Positions 1 to 9,300 of a stretch of DNA of 28,704 bases are shown piece by piece. Where the stretch lies: the NCBI GenBank assembly GCA_045534635.1, contig JAZSKB010000015.1:1-28704 (forward strand), written 5' to 3'. Position 1 is the stretch's first letter. Each line of letters begins with the position of its first letter. This DNA is from UBA1205 sp045534635. GTDB lineage: Bacteria; Bacteroidota; Bacteroidia; Bacteroidales; WCHB1-69. Below the pieces are notes generated by a model. The model was not told the origin of the DNA. It did not search any database and was given only the letters and a program-made list of their open reading frames with translations. The position numbers and the translations under genes are program-made.

Positions 1-296
1 TACCAGAAGAAGATTATACATTTATAATGATACCAAGTGCGTCGTGTGGAGGATGTGTAAGTAGTGCAATATATGTTCTTTTTCCGAATAGTGGCAACAA
101 TACAACATTGATAGTGAGTGAAAAAATTGCTCAAGAATATACACAACTATATGATAAAGAGCGAGTTGTGATAGATAAAACATCTTTGTGCGATAGATTG
201 AATTGGGAATATGCAAATATCATAGAGATAAAAACCAAAAATAAGCAAGTTGTTTATGCCAAAAGTTATTCCACTGAAGAGATGTATAATATGTAA
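1..296 (+). CDS. Thioredoxin-like CxxC protein, C-terminal part (5' end outside window)
   Basis: The reading frame is open from the left edge (first whole codon at 3), so the ATG at 27 is probably internal and the gene starts outside the window. The visible part begins with PEEDYTFIMIPSASCGGC. Its CGGC motif, at bases 45-56, follows a hydrophobic strand, as in thioredoxin-fold proteins where the pair of cysteines is redox active. The layout matches the second small protein at 1510-1944 (PQEEYLLFTFRTKQLCKTC), including a final strand ending in a lysine-rich KTKNKQVVY versus KDKKVLEV, so the two are probably paralogues. A role as an envelope thiol-disulfide or TlpA-like protein is inferred. The substrate is unknown, and any lipoprotein signal would lie outside the window. 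Confidence 0.6.
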   Translation, partial: PEEDYTFIMIPSASCGGCVSSAIYVLFPNSGNNTTLIVSEKIAQEYTQLYDKERVVIDKTSLCDRLNWEYANIIEIKTKNKQVVYAKSYSTEEMYNM

Positions 297-398
297 ATCC
301 GATATTTCCGATTTTATTCAAGTGAATTTTGCTAAAAATGGTTTCAAACAAGTAATAAAGATGAATTATTTTAATTTTAAACTAAAAAATATTTAATT

Positions 399-1517
399 AT
401 GAAGCAACAGACAATAGTATTACTAATGAGTTTTTTTGTGCTATATTCATGCAGCACAAACACAGAAAAGGAAATAGCGTATCAAATAGAGAAAGATACC
501 TTGGTAGATGTTCCGAAATATGTTTATTCAGGTTTGTATGAAGACGATACGGCGTTGTTTTTCTATTGTAAACCCTATGAATGTGATTCACTGCTTTTGT
601 ACAAGAAAGGAGCAACGAATTGGGAATTTTTTAATTTTTTGAAAATTCCAGAAGTATTTGCCAATAGCAAGAATCTTGATAAGGCTATCACGAAATGGGT
701 TTTGGTCAATCAAGATACTATTATCGCATACGAATTTCATAAACAAATTACATTTTTAGACGTAAAGAATAACGATGTAATTACAACATTTGCTCTTGAA
801 AATGAAGAAAAGAAATATTCTTTAGAGCATCGATGTTTTCAACAATTTCAATGGAATAAAACAAATCAATCTTTGCCATTTATGTATTTTTCATGGGGCA
901 ATAGCAACAGAAAATACAATGGAGATGTAGAGATAATAGCAGAATACTCGTTGAACAAAGGTTTGACAGTATTTCCGTTGAAATATCCGTATGAAGTTTA
1001 TGATACTTATATTGCAAAATATCCTTATTGTGAACCTATAGTAGTGTATCATGGGGATACAATTGTTGTCGCTTTTAATCACTCTCCTATGGTATTGTGT
1101 TATGATGTAAAAACCCAAAAAGTGGATTCTATGTATATTAAAAATAAGCATTTTAAAAAATTACCACAATTGGATACCACAAGTTTATCTGAAATTTCTG
1201 TTCCAAATTTTATAGAAATGACATATTTGTTAAATTTCTACTTTGAATATTTGTTATATGATTTTCATAAAGAAATTTATTATCGTTTTTTCTCCCAAGA
1301 TATGCCATTGAAAAATGAAGATGGTTTATTTAATACAATAAATGATAAAGTTTTTGGAGTAACTTTAATAGATAAAAATTTCAATATCATAGGAGATGTG
1401 TTGTTTAAACCTACAGAATATCGTTTAAATTATTATCCTACTTCCGAAGGGCTTTTAGCAATAGATAGAGATAAAGATAAAGTAATTATTAGTAAACTGA
1501 CATTTGATTATGAATAG
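399..1517 (+). CDS. DUF4221-like lipoprotein
   Basis: This 372-residue protein opens with a lipoprotein signal peptide: a Lys near the N terminus, the hydrophobic stretch IVLLMSFFVLYSC, and a probable lipobox ending at Cys18. The mature protein is rich in beta strands, with many short aromatic strands and repeated blocks such as DVKNNDVITTF and DVKTQKVDSMY, which suggests a beta-propeller. Length, signal and strand pattern resemble the Bacteroidota DUF4221 / 6-bladed-propeller lipoproteins, whose function is unknown; the family call is from memory of its appearance. The ATG at 399 is the first good start and lies in AT-rich sequence without a clear Shine-Dalgarno. Its end overlaps the next gene by 8 bases, so the two are almost certainly co-transcribed. 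It is probably exported to the periplasm or outer membrane. Confidence 0.6.
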   Translation: MKQQTIVLLMSFFVLYSCSTNTEKEIAYQIEKDTLVDVPKYVYSGLYEDDTALFFYCKPYECDSLLLYKKGATNWEFFNFLKIPEVFANSKNLDKAITKWVLVNQDTIIAYEFHKQITFLDVKNNDVITTFALENEEKKYSLEHRCFQQFQWNKTNQSLPFMYFSWGNSNRKYNGDVEIIAEYSLNKGLTVFPLKYPYEVYDTYIAKYPYCEPIVVYHGDTIVVAFNHSPMVLCYDVKTQKVDSMYIKNKHFKKLPQLDTTSLSEISVPNFIEMTYLLNFYFEYLLYDFHKEIYYRFFSQDMPLKNEDGLFNTINDKVFGVTLIDKNFNIIGDVLFKPTEYRLNYYPTSEGLLAIDRDKDKVIISKLTFDYE

Positions 1518-1944
1518 AATAATAAAGATATTAATACTAATTATCTCATTTAGTGCTTGTTCAAACTCAAATAACCAAAGAGCATATCAAGAAGAAGCAT
1601 TGTTAATGAGATATTTAGATGAATTTCAGCAAGATAAAATACCACAAGAAGAATATTTATTGTTTACCTTTCGTACCAAGCAACTTTGCAAGACGTGCCG
1701 TAAAACTCCTTTGGATACTGTTTTGAAAATGGTGGTTGAAAATAGAAACGATTTAGAATTGTATATTCTCACTGATAATCAAAAAGATATGAATGATGTG
1801 ATGAGTCAATACGGGAATCAAGTACATTGTCTTTTTGGAGATGCCCAAATGATGAATAAATATGGTATTCCATATATGGAACCATTGCTTTTTCATATAA
1901 AAGACAAAAAGGTGTTGGAGGTAAGTAATTATTTTTCACATTGA
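1510..1944 (+). CDS. Small thioredoxin-like lipoprotein with CxxC motif
   Basis: From the ATG at 1510 this is a 144-residue protein with a lipoprotein signal (MNRIIKILILIISFSAC, Cys17). A TTG two codons earlier also opens the frame, but the ATG gives the more normal signal peptide. Residues 60-63 are CKTC, at the end of a hydrophobic strand (EEYLLFTF), as in thioredoxin-like folds, and residues GIPYMEP near the end may be the cis-proline region. It overlaps the DUF4221-like gene by 8 bases and resembles the partial protein at the left edge. A thiol-disulfide role in the envelope is inferred; the low similarity to classical TlpA makes it uncertain. A strong terminator follows directly. Confidence 0.6.
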   Translation: MNRIIKILILIISFSACSNSNNQRAYQEEALLMRYLDEFQQDKIPQEEYLLFTFRTKQLCKTCRKTPLDTVLKMVVENRNDLELYILTDNQKDMNDVMSQYGNQVHCLFGDAQMMNKYGIPYMEPLLFHIKDKKVLEVSNYFSH

Positions 1945-1953
1945 TTCAAATTT

Positions 1954-1990
1954 AAGGAAAGGAGAATATCTCCTTTCCTTTTTATTTTTT
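1954..1990 (+). terminator. Rho-independent terminator of the lipoprotein operon
   Basis: A perfect 12-bp stem, AAGGAAAGGAGA (1954-1965) and TCTCCTTTCCTT (1969-1980), has a 3-base loop and runs straight into a T-rich tract, starting 9 bases after the stop codon of the CxxC lipoprotein. Confidence 0.93.
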
Positions 1991-2025
1991 TAATAAAATA
2001 CAAAAAATGAAAGCAACAAAATATT

Positions 2026-2091
2026 TGTGTAGATGCCTATTTTACTCAAGCGGCAAAAGAACAAATAGAATGGAAACAAGCAAATAAATAA
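2026..2091 (+). pseudogene. Possible relic of a gene 3' end between two terminators
   Basis: One frame reads (C)VDAYFTQAAKEQIEW followed by KQANK and a TAA at 2089-2091, a plausible amphipathic C terminus. No start codon precedes it in frame because a TAG or TAA closes the frame upstream. A convincing terminator hairpin follows at 2114-2155, with no gene otherwise left for it to serve. I infer that a gene once ended here and was deleted, leaving its last ~20 codons and its terminator. The peptide is too short to assign a family, and chance remains possible. Confidence 0.25.
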
Positions 2092-2113
2092 TAAGCTAAA
2101 ATATTTATTCAAT

Positions 2114-2155
2114 AACAGCGATAGACTATATTTTTTTAGTTTATCGTTGTTTTTT
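2114..2155 (+). terminator. Terminator hairpin with no intact upstream gene
   Basis: AACAGCGATA (2114-2123) pairs with TATCGTTGTT (2142-2151) using one G-T pair, extended inside by ACTA/TAGT, and is followed by TTTT. Shape and T tract are those of an intrinsic terminator on the plus strand. The nearest gene end upstream already has its own terminator at 1954. Confidence 0.75.
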
Positions 2156-2171
2156 CGAGTTATTAATAGAC

Positions 2172-2229
2172 AACAAAAAAATCATTATTTTTTGTTAGTT
2201 CCTATTATTTTTCTCATATAGAATAGGAA
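2172..2229. repeat. Two inverted repeats upstream of the polysaccharide operon promoter
   Basis: AACAAAAAA (2172-2180) is inverted as TTTTTTGTT (2188-2196). Further on, TTCCTATT (2199-2206) is inverted as AATAGGAA (2222-2229) with a 15-base spacer. The second pair could be a protein-binding operator about 90 bases before the TATCTTTG box, or a folded RNA element. The first pair is AT-only apart from one base pair and may be chance. The rest of 1945-2422 shows only AT-rich sequence besides the terminators, relic and promoter listed. Confidence 0.35.
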
Positions 2230-2318
2230 TATGTTACTTTTAACATTACAAATGCTAAAAAATAGCACTATTGGTAAAAAAATAACTTAAAAAGTTATAA
2301 AAAAGGGAAAAAAAGTAT

Positions 2319-2326
2319 TATCTTTG
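2319..2326 (+). promoter_or_regulatory. Probable promoter (TATCTTTG, -7 box) of the polysaccharide operon
   Basis: TATCTTTG fits the Bacteroidota -7 consensus TAnnTTTG and is followed by GCA, as at the two other strong boxes in this window. A clear TTTG -33 box is not visible at the usual spacing. It would start a transcript with a leader of roughly 90 bases before the wzm ATG. Confidence 0.65.
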
Positions 2327-2422
2327 CATTTTAATAGTAATGTAGAGAAAAGATGATAAGCAAAAGTATTGTTAACAAATAGCAAACATCTTTTTCAATA
2401 CTATCTTTTTTATAGCAGAAAT

Positions 2423-3265
2423 ATGCAAAATGAACAATATACAGAAATAACGTCGAAAAATAAGTTGCTCAATTTAAATATTAAGGAACTTATAGCATAT
2501 AAAGATTTGATAATCATGTATGTTAAACGAGATATTGTTACTTTTTATAAGCAAACAATTTTAGGACCAATATGGTTTATAGTTCAACCAATATTGACAA
2601 CATTGATGTTTATGTTTGTTTTTGGTAATCTTGCGGGGATTTCAACAGATGGAATTCCAGGTCCGTTGTTTTATTTTGCAGGAATTATCTTGTGGAACTA
2701 TTTTGCAGATTGTTTAAATAATACATCGGGAACATTTCTCACTAATCAAAATGTATTTGGAAAGGTTTATTTTCCAAGATTGGTTGTGCCGATTTCTGTT
2801 ACAATTTCTAATTTAGTCAAATTTTTTATACAATTGAGTATTTTTTTTGTAATATATGCGATATATGCATTAAAAGGAATAGGTATAACTCCCAATTGGT
2901 ATGTATGTTTGTTTCCATTGCTTGTGATAATCACAGCAGGTCTTGCTTTAGGATTTGGAATAATATTCTCATCATTAACAACAAAATACAAAGATTTAAC
3001 GTTTTTGTTGCAATTTGGAGTACAATTGTGGATGTATGCAACACCTGTAATATATCCGTTGAGTACAATGCCTACCGATAAACAATGGATATTCTATCTA
3101 AATCCCATGACATCAATAATAGAATCCTTTAAATACGGATTGATAGGAAGTGGAATTTTTTCATTAGCATGGTTAGGGTATAGTTTTATATTTATGATAA
3201 TTTTATTGCTTTTAGGAATAATGATATTCAATAAAGTAGAGAAAAGTTTTATGGATACAATATAA
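2423..3265 (+). CDS. wzm: ABC-2 type polysaccharide export permease (Wzm-like)
   Basis: This is the membrane half of an ABC exporter that moves lipid-linked O-antigen or a similar glycan across the inner membrane. From the ATG at 2423 the protein has 280 residues, the usual Wzm/TagG/KpsM size. A TTG at 2369 extends the frame by 18 residues but lacks support. The N-terminal half contains the family pattern LIIMYVKRDIVTFYKQTILGPIW, a cytoplasmic amphipathic region before the first membrane span, followed by about six hydrophobic segments (for example LTTLMFMFVFGNL and FIMIILLLLGIMIF). It ends with the short KVEKSFMDTI tail typical of the family. The matching ATPase gene starts 31 bases downstream, and a promoter box lies about 100 bases upstream. 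The exported glycan cannot be told from the permease. Confidence 0.92.
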   Translation: MQNEQYTEITSKNKLLNLNIKELIAYKDLIIMYVKRDIVTFYKQTILGPIWFIVQPILTTLMFMFVFGNLAGISTDGIPGPLFYFAGIILWNYFADCLNNTSGTFLTNQNVFGKVYFPRLVVPISVTISNLVKFFIQLSIFFVIYAIYALKGIGITPNWYVCLFPLLVIITAGLALGFGIIFSSLTTKYKDLTFLLQFGVQLWMYATPVIYPLSTMPTDKQWIFYLNPMTSIIESFKYGLIGSGIFSLAWLGYSFIFMIILLLLGIMIFNKVEKSFMDTI

Positions 3266-3296
3266 TTCTATTAGAAGTAAATATTTGTAGAGAATT

Positions 3297-4577
3297 ATGG
3301 CACTGTCAATAAAAATAGAAAATGTTTCAAAACAATATCGTTTAGGGGTTATTTCAACAGGTACCTTGTCCCATGATTTAAATAGATTTTGGGCAACAAA
3401 AATTCTTAGAAAAGAAGACCCTTATATGAAAATAGGCGACCTCAATGACCGCTCAATCAAAGGACAATCAGATTATGTCTGGGCATTGAAAGACATAAAT
3501 ATGGAAATAGAACAAGGTGATATTGTTGGAATTATTGGAAAAAATGGTGCAGGAAAATCTACGCTATTGAAATTGCTTTCTAAAGTTACTAAGCCAACAA
3601 CAGGAACAATAAAATATCGAGGAAGAATAGCTTCATTGTTAGAAGTAGGAACAGGATTTCACCCAGAAATGACTGGACGTGAAAATATTTATATGAACGG
3701 TACTATTATGGGAATGACCAAACAAGAAATAACACGAAAATTTGATGAAATTGTAGATTTTGCAGGAATCGAACGTTATGTGGATACGCCTGTCAAACGT
3801 TATAGTAGTGGAATGACTGTTCGATTAGGATTTGCAATAGCCGCACATTTAGAACCAGAAATTCTCGTTGTTGATGAAGTTCTTGCCGTTGGTGATGCCG
3901 AATTCCAGAAAAAAGCCATTGGCAAAATGAAAGATGTAAGTAGGGGAGAAGGAAGAACCGTGCTATTTGTGAGCCATAATATGGCAGCGGTGAAAAGTAT
4001 GTGTCAAACAGGTTATCTTTTGCAAAATGGAATAATTATTGATAAAGGAAATATTGATAATGTTGTCGCTCATTATTTAAAAGGAGATAGTGTCATAAGT
4101 AATTATAAGAAATGGACTGATAATGATATTGTTAGTCGGAATGGTTTTGAATTGCTCGAATTTGGTGTCCGAAAAAGAAATACTAATTTTGAGGAGGTAA
4201 TGCGGGTTGATGATGAATTAGAAATAATTGTCCGATATCAATTGACAAGAGAATTTAATCAACTTCATTTAACCTTGCATTACAAAGATGAGCAAGGAAA
4301 TAAATTGTTTTCAAGTACGGGAATGGAACGTTGTATCCCATTGAAACACGAAAAAGGTATATATGAACAAGTTTGTATAATTCCTGCCAATTTCTTTAAT
4401 TGGGGTACATTTTCTTTAGATTTGTATGTAGTAGAAAATAAATCCAAAGCGTTTATTTTAGAAAATGATATTGTTAAATTTACTTTATCAAATAAATCGC
4501 AAACTTTAGGCTCTTGGATGGGAAAAGAACCCGGAGCGATATGTCCACAATTTGATTTTAAAGAAGTAAAGTTATGA
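3297..4577 (+). CDS. wzt: Polysaccharide ABC exporter ATPase with C-terminal glycan-binding domain (Wzt-like)
   Basis: This ATPase powers the Wzm permease. Residues ~1-245 form the nucleotide-binding domain: Walker A GKNGAGKST (about 81-89), signature YSSGM (about 168-172), Walker B EILVVDEVLAVGD (about 187-199) and the H-loop in FVSHN. Residues ~270-426 are an added beta-rich domain (for example RVDDELEIIVRYQLT) like the Wzt C-terminal domain, which in E. coli O8/O9a binds the capped end of the finished O-chain. At 426 residues it matches those long Wzt proteins rather than the ~250-residue short forms. The extra domain suggests the glycan carries a terminal modification that is recognised before export. 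Its stop overlaps the next start as ATGA, indicating translational coupling to the aminotransferase. Confidence 0.92.
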   Translation: MALSIKIENVSKQYRLGVISTGTLSHDLNRFWATKILRKEDPYMKIGDLNDRSIKGQSDYVWALKDINMEIEQGDIVGIIGKNGAGKSTLLKLLSKVTKPTTGTIKYRGRIASLLEVGTGFHPEMTGRENIYMNGTIMGMTKQEITRKFDEIVDFAGIERYVDTPVKRYSSGMTVRLGFAIAAHLEPEILVVDEVLAVGDAEFQKKAIGKMKDVSRGEGRTVLFVSHNMAAVKSMCQTGYLLQNGIIIDKGNIDNVVAHYLKGDSVISNYKKWTDNDIVSRNGFELLEFGVRKRNTNFEEVMRVDDELEIIVRYQLTREFNQLHLTLHYKDEQGNKLFSSTGMERCIPLKHEKGIYEQVCIIPANFFNWGTFSLDLYVVENKSKAFILENDIVKFTLSNKSQTLGSWMGKEPGAICPQFDFKEVKL

Positions 4578-5674
4578 AAGAACCTATTACCGTAACATCT
4601 CCACTTATTCCACCTTTGGAAAAATTTATTCCTTATCTTCAAAAGATTTGGGATAACAAATGGCTTACCAATAATGGGGAAATGCATCAGGAGTTAGAAA
4701 AACAACTTGCTGATTATCTTGGTGTTAAATATATTTCATTATTTTCAAATGGAACACTTGCTTTAATATCGGCTTTGCAGGCTCTTAATATAACTGGAGA
4801 AGTAATTACTACTCCATATAGTTTTGTTGCAACAACGCATTCAATATTTTGGAACAAATGTACACCAGTATTTGTTGATATAGAACCAATGTATTGTAAT
4901 ATTGACCCCAAAAAAATAGAAGTGGCAATTACAGATAAAACTACGGCTATAATGCCAGTGCATGTTTATGGCAATTCTGTTGATACTATTGCCATACAAA
5001 AGATAGCAGACAAATATCATTTAAAAGTAATTTACGATGCAGCCCATGCATTTGGTGTAAAGAAGAATGGTGTTTCAATTTTGAATGCAGGAGACTTGTC
5101 TGTTTTGAGTTTTCATGCCACCAAGATTTACAGTACCATAGAAGGAGGTGCTGTTGTTTGTCATTCACAAGAAATGAAACATCATATTGACAATTTGAAA
5201 AACTTTGGTTTTCGTGGTGAAACAACGGTTGAAGAGCCAGGAATAAATGCTAAAATGAATGAAGTACAAGCCGCATATGGTTTGCTTTCTCTAAAATATA
5301 TTGATGAAGCCATCGCAAAACGAAAACAAATAGTAGAATATTATCGAACTGCTTTGCACGGAATAAATGGAATTTCATACATATCTGAACAAAATGGTGT
5401 TGAATACAATTATGCGTATTTTCCAATATTTGTTGATGAGGAAAAATACAAAATGAGTCGTGATACATTGTATGAAAAATTAAAACAAAATAACATATTT
5501 GGACGGCGATATTTTTATCCGTTGATTTCAACTTTTGAACCATATAAAAAATTATCATCGGCACAAAATTTGCATGTAGCAAAAAAGATAGCAGAACAAG
5601 TTCTTTGTTTGCCATTGTATCCTGATTTAAAATATCATGATATAGACAAAATTATAAATTTGATTAAATTATAA
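4574..5674 (+). CDS. DegT/DnrJ/EryC1/StrS sugar aminotransferase
   Basis: This is a PLP-dependent enzyme that aminates a keto sugar nucleotide, commonly a dTDP- or UDP-4-keto-6-deoxy sugar. The 366 residues fit the family. Visible motifs are the phosphate-binding FSNGTLAL near residue 60, the PLP-ring partner Asp155 in YDAAHAFG, and the Schiff-base Lys184 in SFHATKIYSTIEGGA. The SFHATK...EGGA form is typical of sugar 4-aminotransferases such as VioA/ArnB relatives, so a 4-amino-4,6-dideoxyhexose product is a reasonable inference, though C3 amination cannot be excluded. It overlaps wzt by 4 bases and lies 12 bases before an acyltransferase that could acylate the new amine. No dehydratase making its keto substrate is encoded in the window. 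Confidence 0.9.
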   Translation: MKEPITVTSPLIPPLEKFIPYLQKIWDNKWLTNNGEMHQELEKQLADYLGVKYISLFSNGTLALISALQALNITGEVITTPYSFVATTHSIFWNKCTPVFVDIEPMYCNIDPKKIEVAITDKTTAIMPVHVYGNSVDTIAIQKIADKYHLKVIYDAAHAFGVKKNGVSILNAGDLSVLSFHATKIYSTIEGGAVVCHSQEMKHHIDNLKNFGFRGETTVEEPGINAKMNEVQAAYGLLSLKYIDEAIAKRKQIVEYYRTALHGINGISYISEQNGVEYNYAYFPIFVDEEKYKMSRDTLYEKLKQNNIFGRRYFYPLISTFEPYKKLSSAQNLHVAKKIAEQVLCLPLYPDLKYHDIDKIINLIKL

Positions 5675-5686
5675 AACCTTGGTACA

Positions 5687-6247
5687 ATGAAAATAACATC
5701 TTTTTATACAGAACAAGAACTTAAAACATTGGGTCTAAAGTCGTTTGGAAGTAATGTATTAATTAGTAGATTTGCTAAAATATATTCACCAAATACAATT
5801 ACTATTGGAAACAATGTTCGTATAGATGATTTCTGTATTTTATCAGGAGAGATAACAATAGGAAATTATGTTCACATAGCGGCTGGTTGTTATCTTTTTG
5901 CTGGAGAATATGGTATTGTTTTCGAAGATTATACAGGGCTTTCGTCGCGTAGTGTGGTATATGCAACTACTGATGATTATTCTGGAGAATACATGACGAA
6001 TCCTACTATCCCCGATGAATATAGAAATGTTATTGGAGGAAAAGTAATATTTGAAAAGCATGTACTTGTAGCGACTGGTTGTACGATATTACCAGGGGTC
6101 ACAATTGCAGAAGGAACAGCAGTTGGTGCAATGTCTTTGGTAAATAAAAATCTTCCGGAATGGAGTATTTGTTTTGGAATACCAGCAAAAAAAGTTTTAG
6201 ATAGAAAAAAAGATTTGTTATTTGTTAATAGTAAGTCAATAAAATAA
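5687..6247 (+). CDS. Left-handed beta-helix (hexapeptide) acyltransferase
   Basis: At 186 residues this has the size and layout of WbbJ/galactoside-acetyltransferase-like enzymes. Imperfect hexapeptide repeats run through it: ITIGNNVRID, ITIGNYVHIA, and later VTIAEGTAVGAMS. The usual C-terminal element IPAKKVLDRKKD follows. The internal loop SSRSVVYATTDDYSGEYM is characteristic of a subgroup common in polysaccharide clusters. It sits 12 bases after the aminotransferase, so N-acylation (acetyl-CoA or another acyl donor) of the amino sugar is the likely job; O-acetylation of the glycan is the alternative. Cytoplasmic, with no signal or membrane span. A 73-base gap without a visible terminator separates it from the large secreted protein. 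Confidence 0.88.
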   Translation: MKITSFYTEQELKTLGLKSFGSNVLISRFAKIYSPNTITIGNNVRIDDFCILSGEITIGNYVHIAAGCYLFAGEYGIVFEDYTGLSSRSVVYATTDDYSGEYMTNPTIPDEYRNVIGGKVIFEKHVLVATGCTILPGVTIAEGTAVGAMSLVNKNLPEWSICFGIPAKKVLDRKKDLLFVNSKSIK

Positions 6248-6320
6248 TATTGAAAGTTAATCATGTTGTTGTCATTACCTATATTTTCATGATGTTATAT
6301 TCAAAATAAATATGTAATAA

Positions 6321-9300
6321 ATGAACAAGTATCGTAAATATATTTTATTAATAGCAATATTTTTTATAAATTACATGGTTTTAACCGCACAATATATACG
6401 ACCTATATTTCCTAAAGATGGACAAATGGTGTTTGTTGATACGGTGCATTTTCAATGGAACTCATATCTTGCTACTTCTATTTATCATTTGCAGATAGCG
6501 ACCGATACGGATTTTACACAATTGTTGGTCAATGTAGATGTATATAGAACAGACACGGTGGTAAGAGGCTTCTTGCCCGATAATATTTATTATTGGAGAT
6601 TGATGCCACAAGGAGGAACCTATGGTCATATTCTAAAATTTATCTATTTTACTCCACGTATGATACCGAATTTGGTGGGTTGGTATGCTGCAGATAGTTG
6701 TCATGTAACGGATACTTTGATGCATATAGATACTTTATACGATAAAAGTGGAAATAATCGACATTTATCTCAACTAACTATTGCTAAACGACCAGTGTTA
6801 ATTTCTATTGATAGTTCCATAAACAATTCTCCTTCCATCTATTTTGATGGTCAGGATGATGAATTGAGAATGAATAGTACTATTAGATTTTCACAACCCA
6901 ATACCTATTGTTTTTTGTGGAAATTAACTTCTCCTGCCAATGCGAATACTCGTGTAGCTTTTAGTGGGGAAGATGTATCTTATAGAAATCAATTTGGATA
7001 TTCTTCTACTTTACAAACAATTGAGATTCTTGCTAGTCGTAATGTCGTATATGGTAATGCTTTTTCTTCTATTAATTTTGATTATACTAAATTTGTAGCA
7101 TATTTTAATAAAGCGAATTCAAAAGTAACTAAAAATGATACTAGTATTTTTATCGGAAATGTTGGAACCTATGATATGCAAGGATTAATATTAGGAAATT
7201 TATTTCTTTCTGGATATAATATGCAAGGAAATATTCCTGAGTTTATCTATTATAATGCCTATATAGATAGTAATAGTCATTTATATTTATCCCAATACCT
7301 ATCAGAAAAATATCATGGACGTTTAAATTTAGGAAAAAATATAGTAACTACTTCATTATGTTCTATGGTGTTGCAACCTGATAAGGAATATACTTCTTAT
7401 CTGTGGAGTACGGGGGATACTACAGCAAGTATTACTGTTCAACAAAATGGGACGTATTGGCTCACTACTATCAATCGTTTTGGTTGGCAGGAGACGGATT
7501 CGATAGAAGTATTTCTTAATGTACCTACGATATCAGATACACTCATCTGTTATGGTGATAGTGTAAAATGGGATATGAATTATCAATATCCTTACACCTA
7601 TCAATGGAGTAATGGACAAATAGGAGAACAATTTAATACGGATAAATCAGGAAAATATTATGTAATTTTAACAGATATTACCAATCGTTTTTATATAGAA
7701 AAATTTACTATACAGGTAGATAGTTTATCTTATAATACATCTATAGTAAGTGTGGATTCTTTGTGTAATGGTAATGATATAGAGTTAAATTACCCTCCAA
7801 CTATAAATAATTATAATATACTATGGTCAACAGGGGATAGTAATACCCTCAATACTACTTTTACACAAACAGGCTACTATGGGGTTCAAGTGCAAGATAG
7901 TATAGGATGTATTGGTAGGGATAGTATTTATGTAGTAAAAAAAGGCAATGCCCCCTTAGTAAGTTTTACGGCAGATAATATTTGTAAGAGAGATAGCACC
8001 TCCTTTGTTAATACCTCCATTACCGATGATGGCACTACCATCGTATTATCGGAATGGGATTTTGGTGATGGACAACAATTAACACCTACTTCTGCTTTAC
8101 AAGGTTTAAAACATTTGTATGATACTTCTGGTATGTATAGGGTAAGCCTGCATTGTGTGAGTTCTTCTGGATGTGAGCAGGATTTTAGTCAAATGGTAAC
8201 AGTGTATTCTTTGCCAGAACCTGAGTTTTCTCCTATAATGGCATGTAAAGATGCTTCTGTATCTTTTCAAAATTATACTCGTTCGGAGTATAGAGTGAAT
8301 GAATATACATGGCGTTTTTCGGAAGAAGATAGTTCTGAATTGATTCAGCCAGAATATATCTTTACTGATACTGGAATGCATCAAGTGTGTTTAATAGCTA
8401 AAAATATTTTAGGTTGTTTCGATAGTGTTATCCATACGATATATGTAAAACCTAATCCACAAGCCGATTTTATATACCATCATCCTTGTGTAGGAGACGT
8501 TCTATATTTGAATGATATTACGGAATTGCCAGTAGAGCAAAAAGTAATTAATCGTCATTGGAGTATTAATGGGCAAACATTAGAGAGTCATGCTAATCAT
8601 GCCCAAATGATGATACAGCAATCAGGTGATTATCATGTGGTCTTGAAATTACAATATCTCAATGGTTGCAGTTCCGAGAGTGAAGCAGATATACATGTTG
8701 CACCGCTTCCGCGTGCGGATTTTTATGTAAACGATGTATGTCAATACGATACTTTAAACATACAAGATGTATCCTTTATTGATAGTGAAGGGAATAATCT
8801 GACCTATTTATGGGATTATGCGGGTAAAACTTATTCCGAAAAAAAGCCCATGATATTAGCAGATAGTGCAGGAACACATATTTTAAAATTATATGTATAT
8901 GATACCAATTCTTGTTCCGATTCTGCATGGAAAAGTTTTTTTGTATCGTCATCTCCTAAGGCGGATTTTAGTTATGACTATGCTACGGATGGATTATATA
9001 CACTTCATTTTATCAATCATAGTTTAAATGCGAATACTTATAATTGGCAGTTTGATGTGTTGGGCAATTCTACCGAGGAACATCCAGATTTTGATTTTCA
9101 CGCTTCAGGTAGTTATGAGGTAAGTTTGATAGTCGCTAATGAAAGTAATTGCATCAATGAACAAAAAAAGACAATAGTATTACCGTCATATCATTTGGAC
9201 GCGTATTTATTGGATTTTCAATTATCGGACAAAAATGGGGTGCTGACACCGCAAATATTGGTACTCAACAAGGGCAATAGAGCATTGCCGTTGTTACAAT

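Noticed and set aside
1504..1509. TTG start two codons upstream of the CxxC lipoprotein ATG, and TTG starts at 2369, 11022 and 11884
   Set aside because: In each case a downstream ATG gives the expected family N terminus, and the extension has no similarity or overlaps the upstream gene.
4280..5615. Minus-strand frames of 135, 79 and 121 codons opposite wzt and the aminotransferase
   Set aside because: They overlap well-supported genes, have no family features, and look like low-complexity shadows of AT-rich coding sequence.
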